Positions 9,335-17,878 of a DNA stretch of 64,000 bases are shown here, piece by piece. Every line of letters starts with the position of its first letter. Within the stretch, counting starts at the first letter, position 1. The position numbers and the translations under genes were made by a program. This DNA is from an uncultured Alcanivorax sp. (lineage in GTDB: Bacteria > Pseudomonadota > Gammaproteobacteria > Pseudomonadales > Alcanivoracaceae), in NCBI RefSeq assembly GCF_947258575.1, contig NZ_CAMYIV010000004.1:62001-126000 (forward strand), read 5' to 3'. Below the pieces are notes generated by a model. That model was not told where the DNA came from. It saw only the letters and a list, made by a program, of their open reading frames with translations, and did no database searches.

Positions 9335-10144
9335 ATGCCCGAATTACCCGAAGTGGAAACCACCCTCAGAGGCATTCGCCCCCATCTGGAAGGGCGCATC
9401 CTGAAAGGCGTCACCGTGCGTGAGTCGCGTTTACGCTGGCCGGTCAGCGATGGCCTGTATGGGCTGAAGGACTGCCCCGTCATTGCTCTGCGCCGCCGGG
9501 CCAAATATCTGCTGATTGAGCTGGAGGCGGGCCAGGTGATGATTCACCTCGGCATGTCCGGCACTCTGCGAGTGGTCGAAGCCGCTCTGCCGCTGCGCAA
9601 GCATGACCATGTGGATCTGCTGCTAGACAGTGGCAAGGTGCTTCGTTTCAACGATCCGCGCCGTTTTGGCAGCGTGTTGTATCAGCCTGGAGGCGAGCCC
9701 CATTCGTTACTGGCGGCGCTTGGTCCGGAGCCATTGGGGGAGGGTTTCGATGGTGACTGGCTTTTTGCCCGCTCGCGGAGTCGCAAGGTGGCGGTAAAGA
9801 GCTTCATCATGGATAACGCCACGGTGGTCGGCGTGGGCAATATCTATGCGCAGGAGAGCCTGTTTCTTGCTGGCATCCATCCTTCCCGGGCGGCAGGCCG
9901 GATTTCCCGGGAGCGGTATCAGCGCTTGGCGGATGCCATTCGGGCGGTGCTTGCCAAGGCTATCGAGGCGGGAGGCACGACCCTGAAAGACTTTACCAGT
10001 GCGGATGGCCAGCCAGGCTATTTTGCCCAGTCCCTTAATGTCTATGGTCGGGCCGGGCAGCCCTGCCTGCAATGTGGGGCGTTGCTCAAGGCAGATCGCC
10101 ATGGCCAGCGCAGTACCTGCTATTGCCCGCAGTGCCAGCGCTAG
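9335..10144 (+). CDS. mutM: Formamidopyrimidine-DNA glycosylase (Fpg)
   Basis: A 269-residue bifunctional DNA glycosylase/AP lyase that removes 8-oxoguanine and ring-opened purines. It starts with MPELPEVETT, so the catalytic N-terminal Pro and Glu are present once Met is removed. The middle carries GNIYAQESLF, and the C-terminus has the zinc finger CLQCGALLKADRHGQ...CYCPQCQR (four Cys). Length and motifs are standard. The start lies directly after a repeat element that may carry its promoter. Confidence 0.97.
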   Translation: MPELPEVETTLRGIRPHLEGRILKGVTVRESRLRWPVSDGLYGLKDCPVIALRRRAKYLLIELEAGQVMIHLGMSGTLRVVEAALPLRKHDHVDLLLDSGKVLRFNDPRRFGSVLYQPGGEPHSLLAALGPEPLGEGFDGDWLFARSRSRKVAVKSFIMDNATVVGVGNIYAQESLFLAGIHPSRAAGRISRERYQRLADAIRAVLAKAIEAGGTTLKDFTSADGQPGYFAQSLNVYGRAGQPCLQCGALLKADRHGQRSTCYCPQCQR

Positions 10145-10241
10145 GGGCCCTTGCATGCAGGGCGTCTTGTGAGGAGCTTGCCTCGGGTGAGACCGGGTCC
10201 GCAGCCAGGGGAAGTTGGTCATGAATTGACCATGCAACCTA

Positions 10242-10270
10242 TTGCTGGGCTACGAACAAAGGTGTAGATT
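10242..10270 (+). promoter_or_regulatory. Possible sigma-70 promoter
   Basis: TTGCTG and TAGATT separated by 17 bp, about 85 bp upstream of the gene at 10355. This is a weak match to consensus, proposed because the 210-bp gap must hold a promoter. Confidence 0.3.
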
Positions 10271-10354
10271 GTGATGCAATTGTCGGAATATTAACGACTT
10301 AGCTGGAACAATGTCAGCGATACTTTAACTATAAAAACACAAGAGGGATTCACC

Positions 10355-10720
10355 ATGAAGCGAGCAAAGCGCCCGGTAGTGGCATCTGTTCTCGCCTCCA
10401 CCTTGGTGCTGAGTGCAATGACGCCGCTTGCTACCCATGCCCGATCCATGGGGGACGTGGATAATCGCCCAGGCGAAGTGGCCATGATCGGGGACGCCCT
10501 GATTGCCCGCCCGGTGCTGGCGGCCTCAACGCTGGTGGGCTTTGCGCTCTTTACCGTCACGCTGCCAGTCAGTCTGCTGGGGGGTAATGAAGATGAGGCT
10601 GCCGAGAAACTGGTAAGAGCTCCGGCCCGCAGCACGTTTCTGCGTTGTCTCGGCTGCACCCCGGCCCAGCACGACCAGCTTGTTGCTGAAAAGAAAACAA
10701 GAAAAGCTCAGGAAAAATAA
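10355..10720 (+). CDS. Small exported or membrane protein of unknown function
   Basis: A 121-residue protein with a signal peptide (cut after about residue 29, THA). A second hydrophobic segment at about residues 52-75 (PVLAASTLVGFALFTVTLPVSLLGG) and a charged tail follow. The layout resembles short Pseudomonas proteins that databases label 'multidrug transporter' without evidence; it cannot be a transporter on its own. Two Cys (RCLGC) lie at about residues 97-100. Ribosome site GAGGG precedes the ATG. A barrel gene follows 30 bp later, so they may be co-transcribed. Confidence 0.65.
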   Translation: MKRAKRPVVASVLASTLVLSAMTPLATHARSMGDVDNRPGEVAMIGDALIARPVLAASTLVGFALFTVTLPVSLLGGNEDEAAEKLVRAPARSTFLRCLGCTPAQHDQLVAEKKTRKAQEK

Positions 10721-10750
10721 GCCGGCAAGGCTGAATAACAAGGAGTCGAC

Positions 10751-11284
10751 ATGAAAAAGGTTTATGCCTCTCTAGCGCTGTGTGTGCTTGGGATGTCCGC
10801 CAGTAATGCCCATGCTGATGGGTACCTTGCCGTGGGTTACGCGCAGCTTGACCACAGTGACCGTTCCTTCAGCGATGGTGAATTTGATACCGGGAATCTG
10901 GTTGCCAAACTGGGTGCTGATATTTCACCCTACTTCGGTGCCGAACTGAGACTGGGCACCACCGTCGTGAATCACGAAGAAACCTTCGGCGGTGCAGATG
11001 TGGAGTACAAGCAGGATTATTTTTATGGCGCATATCTGCGGGTGAAATGGGAAAACAAGACAGCCCTGACGCCCTATGCGGCTGTGGGTGCAGCTGGTGG
11101 TCGAGAGCGTCTGGACGGGAGTGTCTCAGGTCGTGATAACTGGAATGATGCCTCCTATGCTGCAGGCGTAGACATGGATCTGACGGATCGTATCGGCATC
11201 AATGCTGAATATACCCAATATCGTGATGATGAATACGACATCAGCATTGATGGGCCTTCCGTGTCTGCTGTATGGAAGTTCTAG
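10751..11284 (+). CDS. Outer-membrane beta-barrel protein, porin-like
   Basis: A 177-residue protein with a signal peptide (cut after SNAHA) and alternating strands rich in Gly, Tyr and Asp. It ends VSAVWKF with the terminal Phe typical of outer-membrane barrels. It resembles the small OMP_b-brl/OmpW-like class of about eight strands. A strong ribosome site (AAGGAG) precedes it. The role is unknown; it shares an apparent transcript with 10355-10720. Confidence 0.75.
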   Translation: MKKVYASLALCVLGMSASNAHADGYLAVGYAQLDHSDRSFSDGEFDTGNLVAKLGADISPYFGAELRLGTTVVNHEETFGGADVEYKQDYFYGAYLRVKWENKTALTPYAAVGAAGGRERLDGSVSGRDNWNDASYAAGVDMDLTDRIGINAEYTQYRDDEYDISIDGPSVSAVWKF

Positions 11285-11311
11285 TCTTTTCCTGCCCTGG
11301 AAATGGCTAAT

Positions 11312-11340
11312 AAAAAAACCCCGCATTCGCGGGTTTTTTT
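11312..11340 (+). terminator. Rho-independent terminator
   Basis: Hairpin CCCCGC-ATTC-GCGGG with a preceding A-tract and a T7 tract, 28 bp after the barrel gene. Confidence 0.92.
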
Positions 11341-11371
11341 ATGTGAGAAGAAGCTTGGAGGGCTGGGCTTG

Positions 11372-12127
11372 TCAGCCAAGCGCGAGACAATGCTTCTTTT
11401 CACTGCAAAGATCGCTGAAAAGTGTTCTGCACAAGTCATCTACTTTCTGGTCGAGTTCAGCATCGTCGAAAGGATCGCCAGCTAGCGGCTGCCACTGCAT
11501 GGCATTGAGCTGTAGCTGGATATTGCGCAGCAACATCCGGTAGGGGTCTTTCAGGTCGTACATGTCCAGAATCCCTTCCGCATGGATCAGGGTGTGCATG
11601 CCCATGCTCATGGACCATTGGCCGATGCTGAAAGCCAGCGGCGCCAGACCGTGGGTTTCCAGTTCGCCGTTTTCCATGGCGTCCTTGACCACCTGTTCCA
11701 CCATGCGCCCAATGGGCTGGGTCGCTTCCAGCAGTTGCTCCCGACGGTTGGCGGACGCTGCCTGCCAGACCACTTCGGTCATTACATATTGTTCCAGGCG
11801 GAAGTGTTCCGGGTAGTGCTGGGCAAACAGGGCATAGGCCACGGCGAAGGCCAGCATCTTGTCACGGGTGCTCAGGTTGGAGTCGGCGACGCGCTGGAAA
11901 TAGTCCCGGCGAGTGGTGGTCAGTTCTGTACAGACCGCAATCAGCAGGTCTTCTTTCGAGGCAAAATGGTGATAAAGGGTGCCGGTAGCAAAATTGCAGC
12001 TTCGGGCAATGGCAGCCATCTGGATGCCGAGCAGGCCTTCGTTGCACAGTTGCTGGCGGGTGGCTTCAATAAACAGTTGTTCGCGTTCTGCCAGCGCCTG
12101 TTCGCGCCCGCTCCGTGTCTTGATCAT
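11372..12127 (-). CDS. TetR-family transcriptional regulator
   Basis: A 251-residue TetR repressor. The N-terminal helix-turn-helix is clear at about residues 20-65 (QMAAIARSCNFATGTLYHHFASKEDLL). The long C-terminal ligand domain has LEQYVMTEVVWQAAS and QWSMSMGMHTLIHAEG segments, as in regulators of lipid or efflux genes. The neighbouring genes (hemW upstream on the same strand, a barrel gene facing it) do not reveal its target. Confidence 0.9.
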   Translation of the reverse strand: MIKTRSGREQALAEREQLFIEATRQQLCNEGLLGIQMAAIARSCNFATGTLYHHFASKEDLLIAVCTELTTTRRDYFQRVADSNLSTRDKMLAFAVAYALFAQHYPEHFRLEQYVMTEVVWQAASANRREQLLEATQPIGRMVEQVVKDAMENGELETHGLAPLAFSIGQWSMSMGMHTLIHAEGILDMYDLKDPYRMLLRNIQLQLNAMQWQPLAGDPFDDAELDQKVDDLCRTLFSDLCSEKKHCLALG

Positions 12128-12193
12128 AGTCGGTATCTGTTGTGATGCATGGAAACAGTGTGGATAGCATTGGGGAGTGGTTCAAGCGCTTTG

Positions 12194-13342
12194 TTATAGC
12201 GCCTCTGCCAGCTTCGCCAATACCCCGTTCAGGTGGTGCATGCCCTTGTCGGTGCAGTGCAGTCGCTGAGCGGTGATCTCCAGCAATCCCTGTTGCCGGA
12301 GTTCCCCCAGATTCTTTATCCATTGTGCCGCAGGAAGGCCGGTGTTGTCCTCTACAGTCTGTAACCGGATGCCGTCCACGAGTCGCAGGCCGTTCATCAG
12401 GGCTTCAAACAAGCGGTCGTCTTCTGCCACTGGCTGGTACTGGCGGCGGGCTTCTTCCGGGTTGGCCAGATAGTCTTCCGGCTTACGGGTTTTCTGGTAG
12501 CGGTGGATGGTGCCTCGGCTTGCATTGGTGATCTTGCCGTGGGCGCCTGCGCCGATACCCAGATAATCACCGAATTGCCAGTAATTCAGGTTATGTCGAC
12601 AGGCACGGCCGTCCTGGGAAAAGGCAGAAACCTCATAGCGGTGAAACCCCTGACTGGCCAGCAGGGCAAAGCCGGCCTCTTCGGTATCGGCCATGTTGTC
12701 AGGGCTCGGCTGGTCGGGGGGGGAGCGGTAGAAGACGGTGTTGGGCTCGATGGTGAGTTCGTACCAGCTCAGGTGTGTCGGCTGCAGCTCCATGGCCTGT
12801 TGCAGGTCCTCCAGGGCCTGGGCCCTGCTCTGTCCTGGCAGGGCATGCATGATATCCAGGTTGAAGGTGGTGAAGCCGGCTTCCCGGGCCTGGCGGGCGG
12901 CATCAATGGCGGCACTGGCATCATGGATGCGCCCAAGGGCCTGCAGATGGGTATTGTTGAAGCTCTGCACCCCGATCGACAGCCGGTTGATGCCGGCCTC
13001 TCGAAAGCCGGCAAAGCGACCCGCTTCCACCGTGCCAGGGTTGGCTTCCAGAGTGATTTCAGCCTGATCGCTCAGGCATAGTCGTTGCCGGATACCCTGA
13101 AACAGTTGCTGATAAAAATCCCCGGACAGCAGGCTCGGTGTGCCGCCGCCAATAAACACGGTTTCCACCGGTCGGTCCCCGACCAGCGACAGATCCTGAT
13201 CCAGGTCCGTCAGCAGTGCCTGCAGATAAGCCGCCTCTGGCAATTCACCCCGCTCGTGGGAATTGAAATCGCAATAAGGGCATTTGCGCACACACCAGGG
13301 AGTGTGGATGTAGAGGGAGAGGGGCGGGTTCTTGAGGGGCAT
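12194..13342 (-). CDS. hemW: Radical SAM haem chaperone HemW
   Basis: A 382-residue HemN-like protein. The radical SAM cluster motif is CVRKCPYCDF (Cys-X3-Cys-X2-Cys) near residue 17-24, with the SAM-binding GGGTPSLL segment near 66. The protein lacks the N-terminal extension of true HemN (coproporphyrinogen dehydrogenase), which supports HemW, a haem-trafficking protein. In many gammaproteobacteria it follows rdgB directly. Here a YaiI gene and a barrel gene lie between them. Confidence 0.9.
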   Translation of the reverse strand: MPLKNPPLSLYIHTPWCVRKCPYCDFNSHERGELPEAAYLQALLTDLDQDLSLVGDRPVETVFIGGGTPSLLSGDFYQQLFQGIRQRLCLSDQAEITLEANPGTVEAGRFAGFREAGINRLSIGVQSFNNTHLQALGRIHDASAAIDAARQAREAGFTTFNLDIMHALPGQSRAQALEDLQQAMELQPTHLSWYELTIEPNTVFYRSPPDQPSPDNMADTEEAGFALLASQGFHRYEVSAFSQDGRACRHNLNYWQFGDYLGIGAGAHGKITNASRGTIHRYQKTRKPEDYLANPEEARRQYQPVAEDDRLFEALMNGLRLVDGIRLQTVEDNTGLPAAQWIKNLGELRQQGLLEITAQRLHCTDKGMHHLNGVLAKLAEAL

Positions 13343-13347
13343 GAGGG

Positions 13348-13480
13348 CAGTGAACAGTTAAAAGTGAACAGTGAACAGCTAAAATTCACCTGGTTCGGGT
13401 ATGGTAGCAAACTGCCGGGGTGGAGGTGTGTGTCTTTTGACCTTCGCTGTTAACTATTCACTTTTAACTGTTCACTGATT
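13348..13480. repeat. Dispersed repeat family A, copy 2 (inverted core)
   Basis: Left arm 13348-13380 of CAGTGAACAG-type units, a 29-bp core at 13381-13409, a unique stretch, and a right arm of TTAACTATTCACTTT/TGTTCACTG at 13448-13478. The core (AAAATTCACC...GGTATGGTAGCA) is the reverse complement of that at 9265-9293 with two mismatches. It fills the divergent gap between hemW and the YaiI gene. Confidence 0.85.
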
Positions 13481-13481
13481 T

Positions 13482-13931
13482 ATGCATATCTGGGTAGATG
13501 CCGACGCGTGTCCGCGGCCGGTGAAAGAAGTGTTGTTTCGGGCGGCTCAGCGGGTGCAGGTTCCGTGCACGCTGGTGGCCAATCAGCCGGTGGCCGTGCC
13601 GCGTTCTGCGTTGATCCGTGCCATTCAGGTGGGGCAGGGTTTTGATGTGGCCGATAACGAAATTGTGCGCCGCTGCGAACCCGGCGACCTTGTCGTGACC
13701 CAGGATATCCCGCTGGCGGCAGAGGTGGTCGCCAAAGGGGCAGAGGCGGTAACCCCACACGGACATTGGCTGGACAAGGATACCGTGCGCGAACGCTTGA
13801 ACATGCGTGATTTCATGGAGGAGATGCGCTCGGCCGGCATGCAGACCGGTGGCCCCAGCAGTTATTCTGGCCAGGACAAGGCGAGATTCGCCAATGCCCT
13901 GGATCGCTGGCTGGCCCGCGTTCAGAAATAA
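13482..13931 (+). CDS. YaiI/YqxD (DUF188, UPF0178) family protein
   Basis: A 149-residue cytoplasmic protein whose N-terminus MHIWVDADACPRPVKE is the family hallmark (acidic residues of a PIN-like fold). Further conserved segments are VADNEIV, GDLVVTQDIPLA and TGGPSSYSGQDKARFANALDRWL. The biochemical role is not established. It is on the opposite strand to all its neighbours and follows a family A repeat whose right arm ends 3 bp before the start codon. That suggests local insertion into the rdgB-hemW interval. Confidence 0.9.
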   Translation: MHIWVDADACPRPVKEVLFRAAQRVQVPCTLVANQPVAVPRSALIRAIQVGQGFDVADNEIVRRCEPGDLVVTQDIPLAAEVVAKGAEAVTPHGHWLDKDTVRERLNMRDFMEEMRSAGMQTGGPSSYSGQDKARFANALDRWLARVQK

Positions 13932-13935
13932 CGGA

Positions 13936-14607
13936 TCAGGCGACCTGGCCCCAGCTGAGATCATCACCGCCGTCCCGGCGTACGTCTTCTCCGGCCCAGC
14001 TATGCTGCCAGCCCGCATGCAGTTCCAGTGCAGGCAGTACGTCCCAGAGTAAATGAGCACCTGCCTCCCTGTGGTTCGGGCCGTTGTAATCGTCACTGGC
14101 ATAACCGTCATCGTAGGTCTGGGTGATATGCAGTTTACCGGTCAAGTTAGGGATCAGCTCTCTCTGGGTGTGCAGCGTCAGGGCATAGAAAGCGCCAGAG
14201 GCTTGTTTGCTCCAGGTGCCATCCAGAGACACGGATAACCAGGGCTGAATCGGCGCGGTAAAACCGGCACCGGTTTCCACATCATCTGCGCCTTGCGGGT
14301 GAAACTGCAGGTAGGTGACGTTGAGGTAGGGGCTCCAGTGCTCCACATAGGGAGCGTATTCCACGAAGAGATTGTTTTCCCTGTAATCACTGCCATTGGC
14401 CCAAGCCTGCCAGACTCCGGCAGTGACTGCCTGATGAGTCAAATCAACGCCGGCGGAAACCAGTGGGTTGCTGTCCAGGTTGTCCCGCCCTTCGGTCACA
14501 TAGCGGCTTTGCCATTGAGACTGGAAGCTGCCCTCCAGACCACTGCCTTGGGCCAGTGAGACCAGCGATACCAGGATACTGGCAGTGGCAAGTTGGTGTT
14601 TTCGCAT
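13936..14607 (-). CDS. Exported outer-membrane barrel-like protein, unknown
   Basis: A 223-residue protein with a signal peptide (MRKHQLATASILVSLVSLAQG) and repeated aromatic strand-like segments: FQSQWQSRYVTEGRDN, YLNVTYLQFH, LSVSLDGTW. The opening YVTEGRDN...PLVSAGVD resembles TorF-type putative porins. There is no clear terminal Phe (ends WGQVA), so barrel closure is uncertain. I chose ATG 14607 because AGGG lies 9 bases upstream; an ATG 9 bases earlier would have the ribosome site touching it. It ends 5 bp from the convergent YaiI gene. Confidence 0.6.
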   Translation of the reverse strand: MRKHQLATASILVSLVSLAQGSGLEGSFQSQWQSRYVTEGRDNLDSNPLVSAGVDLTHQAVTAGVWQAWANGSDYRENNLFVEYAPYVEHWSPYLNVTYLQFHPQGADDVETGAGFTAPIQPWLSVSLDGTWSKQASGAFYALTLHTQRELIPNLTGKLHITQTYDDGYASDDYNGPNHREAGAHLLWDVLPALELHAGWQHSWAGEDVRRDGGDDLSWGQVA

Positions 14608-14683
14608 ATATGGCATCCCTGCTGCATTGGCCGAACATGTTAGCAGGCAGGGGCGATATCCAGGTGAAGGCGGCGTGTGACGC

Positions 14684-15271
14684 TTACTGCAGTGCCTGAA
14701 TCAGTTGGGCCATGGCTTTGCCCCGGTGGCTGATGGCGTTTTTCTCTTCCGCGGGTAGCTGGGCGGCGGTGCAGTGCTTTTCTCTCACGAAGAAATGCGG
14801 GTCATAGCCAAAACCCTGATCTCCCTGGGCCTCCAGTACGATTTCCCCGTTCCAGGTGCCCTGGCAGATTAACGGCGTGGCATCATCCTCGTGGCGCATC
14901 AGTACGATCACGGCCACATAGCGGGCGTCACGGGAGACGTCGGGCGCATCGGTCAGCATCTCCACCAGCAAGGCATTGTTTTTGGCATCGGTGGCGCCGA
15001 CCCCGGAAAAACGCGCCGAGTACACTCCGGGTGCCCCCTTCAGCGCTGCCACTTCAATGCCTGAATCATCGGCGATGGCGGGCAGGCCGGTGTATTTGCT
15101 GGCATTGCGAGCCTTGATGATGGCGTTTTCCACAAAGGTGGTACCGGTTTCATCCGCTTCCGGCACGGAAAACTCACTCTGGGCCACCACCTCGATATTC
15201 AGCGGCTCCAGCAGGCGCTGCATTTCGGCGAGTTTTTTGGCGTTGCCGGAGGCGAGAACGATTTTTTCCAT
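14684..15271 (-). CDS. rdgB: XTP/dITP diphosphatase RdgB
   Basis: A 195-residue HAM1/RdgB-family pyrophosphatase that removes non-canonical purine nucleotides (dITP, XTP) from the pool. Recognisable motifs are the N-terminal LASGNAKKLAEMQ, AIADDSGIEVAALKGAPGVYSARF, GFGYDPHFF and the C-terminal SHRGKAM. Length is normal. It lies downstream of metW on the same strand, separated by a hairpin and repeat, so it probably has its own promoter. Confidence 0.95.
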   Translation of the reverse strand: MEKIVLASGNAKKLAEMQRLLEPLNIEVVAQSEFSVPEADETGTTFVENAIIKARNASKYTGLPAIADDSGIEVAALKGAPGVYSARFSGVGATDAKNNALLVEMLTDAPDVSRDARYVAVIVLMRHEDDATPLICQGTWNGEIVLEAQGDQGFGYDPHFFVREKHCTAAQLPAEEKNAISHRGKAMAQLIQALQ

Positions 15272-15289
15272 GAAAAACTCCTGACGTCG

Positions 15290-15388
15290 TTAGCTGCGAG
15301 CTTCTAGCGACGAGCTGCGAGGAAAAGAGAAAAGCCGGGAACGTGGGTGCCCGGCTCTTCGTTATCTAACGGTTTAGCTCGTAGCTGC
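15290..15388. repeat. Degenerate AGCTGCGAGCTT-type repeats (family B-like)
   Basis: Between rdgB and metW, TAGCTGCGAGC and CGAGCTGCGAGG units on the left face TAGCTCGTAGCTGC on the right, around a GC-rich hairpin. It resembles the better preserved repeats that flank ftsEX. Confidence 0.55.
15334..15355 (-). terminator. Probable terminator after metW
   Basis: GCCGGG/CCCGGC stem with a 10-base loop. Read on the minus strand it is followed by TTTTCTCTTTTCC, 36 bp after the metW stop. Confidence 0.6.
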
Positions 15389-15390
15389 TT

Positions 15391-15981
15391 TTATACCGTC
15401 ACCCGATAGATCGCAATTTCCCCGAACAGGTTGGGCCAGAGCCGTGCCAGCAGACCGCTGCGATGACGGCGGTTGATCACCTGCCGTTCCAGGATGCGAA
15501 TATTGCTCTTGCGACAGTGGGTCTCGAAATCCTGCACGGTGCACAAGTGGATGTTGGGGGTGTTGTACCACTCGTAGGGCAGCGTGGAAGACACCGGCAT
15601 CCGTCCTTTCAGGCCCAGGTAGGCGCGCACTCGCCAGTGACCGAAGTTGGGGAAGGTGATAATGGCCTCGCGGCCCACGCGCAGCATTTCATTGAGAATC
15701 TGGTCCGGGCGCAGCACGGCCTGCAGGGCCTGGGTCATCACCACGTAATCGAAGCGGTGATTCTGGAAATTGCCCAGGCCTTCGTCCAGATCCTGCTCCA
15801 GAACATTGACGCCTTTTTCAAAGCAGGCCGCCAGGTTGTCCTGGTTGATCTCAAGGCCGTAGCCGCGAATCTGCTTGTGATGCTGCAGATGGGCCAGCAG
15901 GGTGCCGTCACCACAGCCCAGGTCAAGCAGGCTGGCGTCAGCGGGGATCCAGTCACTGATCAGTTGCAGGTCATCACGCAT
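15391..15981 (-). CDS. metW: MetW, methionine-pathway methyltransferase-like protein
   Basis: A 196-residue class I SAM-methyltransferase fold with motif [13 protein letters not shown] near residue 20-31 and [10 protein letters not shown] later. MetW works with MetX in homoserine acylation in Pseudomonas-type bacteria. The start ATG at 15981 (MRDDLQL) gives an 8-bp overlap with metX; an ATG six codons upstream is also possible. The metXW pair is a well-known operon. Confidence 0.93.
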   Translation of the reverse strand: MRDDLQLISDWIPADASLLDLGCGDGTLLAHLQHHKQIRGYGLEINQDNLAACFEKGVNVLEQDLDEGLGNFQNHRFDYVVMTQALQAVLRPDQILNEMLRVGREAIITFPNFGHWRVRAYLGLKGRMPVSSTLPYEWYNTPNIHLCTVQDFETHCRKSNIRILERQVINRRHRSGLLARLWPNLFGEIAIYRVTV

Positions 15982-17176
15982 GGTTGCCTGCCTCCACATT
16001 GTTGACGCCGTTTTCCACTTCGTTGGCGACCCTGTGCATATAGGCGCCGAACAGCTTGGTGTATTCGGGGATATCCAGCAGGAAGGCGTCGTGGCCTTTG
16101 GGCGTATCGATTTCCGCGTAGCTCACATCGCGGCCGGCATGGACCAGGCCGTTGACGATTTCGCGGCTGCGCTCCGGCGCAAAACGCCAATCGGAAGTGA
16201 ACGACATGACCAGGAATTTGCACTCCGGTTTTGCCAGGGCGGTTTCCAGGGAATTATCGAATTCCCGGGCCGGGTCGAAATAATCCAGCGCCTTGGTCAT
16301 CAGCAGGTAGGTGTTGGCGTCGAAATTGCGCGAGAACACTTCGCCCTGATGGCGCAGATAGGATTCCACCTGGAATTCCACGTCGAAGCCGAAATGGAAG
16401 CGACCGGCACGCAGATCGCGGCCGAACTTCATGCGCATGGCGTCGTCGCTCAGGTAGGTGATGTGGCCGACCATGCGCGCCAGGATCAGCCCCTGACGGG
16501 GGTAGGTGTCGTGCAGGTAATAGCGCCCGCCGTGGAAGTTGGGATCGGTAAGAATCGACTGGCGCGCCACTTCATTGAAGGCAATGTTCTGGGCAGACAG
16601 TTTCGGTGCCGCCGCGATGACCACCGCATGGCTGAGCCGGTCCGGATAGTCGATGGACCACTGCAGTGCCTGCATGCCGCCCATGCTGCCACCGATGACC
16701 GCGGCCCAGCGGGAAATGCCCAGCACATCCGCCAGCCGGGCCTGGCTGTTCACCCAGTCCTTTACCGTCATCATGGGAAAATCCGGCCCCCAGGGCTGAC
16801 CGCTTTCCGGGTTGATGGACGCGGGGCCGGTGGAGCCATGGCAGCCACCCAGGTTATTCAGGCTGACCACGAAAAAACGATTGGTATCGATCACCTTGCC
16901 GGGGCCAATGCAGGCATCCCACCAGCCGGGACGCTTGTCGCTCTTGCTGGTATAGCCGGCGGCATGGTGGTGGCCGGACAGGGCATGGCAAATCAGCACC
17001 GCATTGGAGGCGTTGCTGTTGAGGGTGCCGTAGGTCTCGTAGACCAGCTCGTAGGACGTCAGGGTACGGCCGCATTCCAGTTCGAGAGCAGTATCAAACT
17101 GGAGCGTTTTGGGCTCGACCAGACCTACAGAGTCTTCAGCAGACCATGGAGCGTCGTCGGGGATCTGTTGCGGCAT
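15974..17176 (-). CDS. metX: Homoserine O-acyltransferase (succinyl- or acetyl-)
   Basis: A 400-residue alpha/beta-hydrolase that acylates L-homoserine, the first committed step to methionine. Visible are [14 protein letters not shown], the nucleophile elbow [12 protein letters not shown] (catalytic Ser), and the late Asp and His in TSDWRFAPE and KGHDAFLL. Pairing with metW is usual for MetX enzymes that use succinyl-CoA, but the donor cannot be settled by eye. Start ATG 17176 (MPQQIPDD) is preferred over an ATG 19 codons upstream, whose translation is not family-like. Confidence 0.93.
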   Translation of the reverse strand: MPQQIPDDAPWSAEDSVGLVEPKTLQFDTALELECGRTLTSYELVYETYGTLNSNASNAVLICHALSGHHHAAGYTSKSDKRPGWWDACIGPGKVIDTNRFFVVSLNNLGGCHGSTGPASINPESGQPWGPDFPMMTVKDWVNSQARLADVLGISRWAAVIGGSMGGMQALQWSIDYPDRLSHAVVIAAAPKLSAQNIAFNEVARQSILTDPNFHGGRYYLHDTYPRQGLILARMVGHITYLSDDAMRMKFGRDLRAGRFHFGFDVEFQVESYLRHQGEVFSRNFDANTYLLMTKALDYFDPAREFDNSLETALAKPECKFLVMSFTSDWRFAPERSREIVNGLVHAGRDVSYAEIDTPKGHDAFLLDIPEYTKLFGAYMHRVANEVENGVNNVEAGNHA

Positions 17177-17272
17177 GATGACTCGCTTGCAAAGGATGCC
17201 GCAAAGTCTAAAGCCCGCCCGGTGGCCGTGCAATCGGCGACCGGGCGGTTGGCCTGCGAATCAGTGGATGAT

Positions 17273-17788
17273 TTATGCCAGAGGGGAGAAATGTTCCTCT
17301 TCGCTGTGGTTGCGGATGTCGATGTGATGATCCAGCGCCTGGTGGACGCGATTGCGTTCATGTTTGCGATCCACATCGATCAGCAGCAGGTAATTGCCGT
17401 TTTTCACTGACTGCAGGTAGGGGGCCAGATGATGATTGGACTGGGAAATGCCGCGCAGACCGCCGGCCCAGGCACCGAAACAGGTGAAAAACAGGGCAGT
17501 AAGCAGCCATACACCCAGATGGGCATCCACGCCCCATGGATCGATGAACGCGATGGCATAACCGGCAAGCAGACCGATCAGCAGGCCGCGGGTGGCGCCG
17601 CTATAGCCATTACTCATGATGTCGGTATCTTCCCAGGGGGTGGTGGCGTTGATGCCGTGGCGATCCAGCTCACCGGCATCCCGTGCCATGACATGAATAC
17701 GATCTCCACTGATACCGGCGGTATCCAGGCGGGTGATCGCGTTGCTGACCTGTTGCAGGTTGGGGACGAGATAGTAAACCCGATACAT
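17273..17788 (-). CDS. Membrane protein of unknown function
   Basis: A 171-residue protein. The first 60 residues form a soluble domain (MYRVYYLVPNLQQVSNAITRL), followed by two close membrane helices at about residues 68-86 and 93-112 separated by DPWGVDAHLG. The His-rich C-terminal part (HERNRVHQALDHHIDIRNHSEEEH) is cytoplasmic. The arrangement recalls DUF1269/YflT-like stress membrane proteins, but I do not recognise the family with confidence. It lies 96 bp upstream of metX on the same strand. Confidence 0.7.
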   Translation of the reverse strand: MYRVYYLVPNLQQVSNAITRLDTAGISGDRIHVMARDAGELDRHGINATTPWEDTDIMSNGYSGATRGLLIGLLAGYAIAFIDPWGVDAHLGVWLLTALFFTCFGAWAGGLRGISQSNHHLAPYLQSVKNGNYLLLIDVDRKHERNRVHQALDHHIDIRNHSEEEHFSPLA

Positions 17789-17878
17789 GCGTCTTACCCT
17801 CCGTCGTTATATGTTGGGTTCACGCTAAGCCTGCCACAGTGAGTGCCGGGTCAAAAAGTGATCAAGATGGGGTGAAGC

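Noticed and set aside
15902-17410. A 502-codon plus-strand open frame opposite metW-metX
   Set aside because: It is antisense to two certain genes and encodes no recognisable domain.
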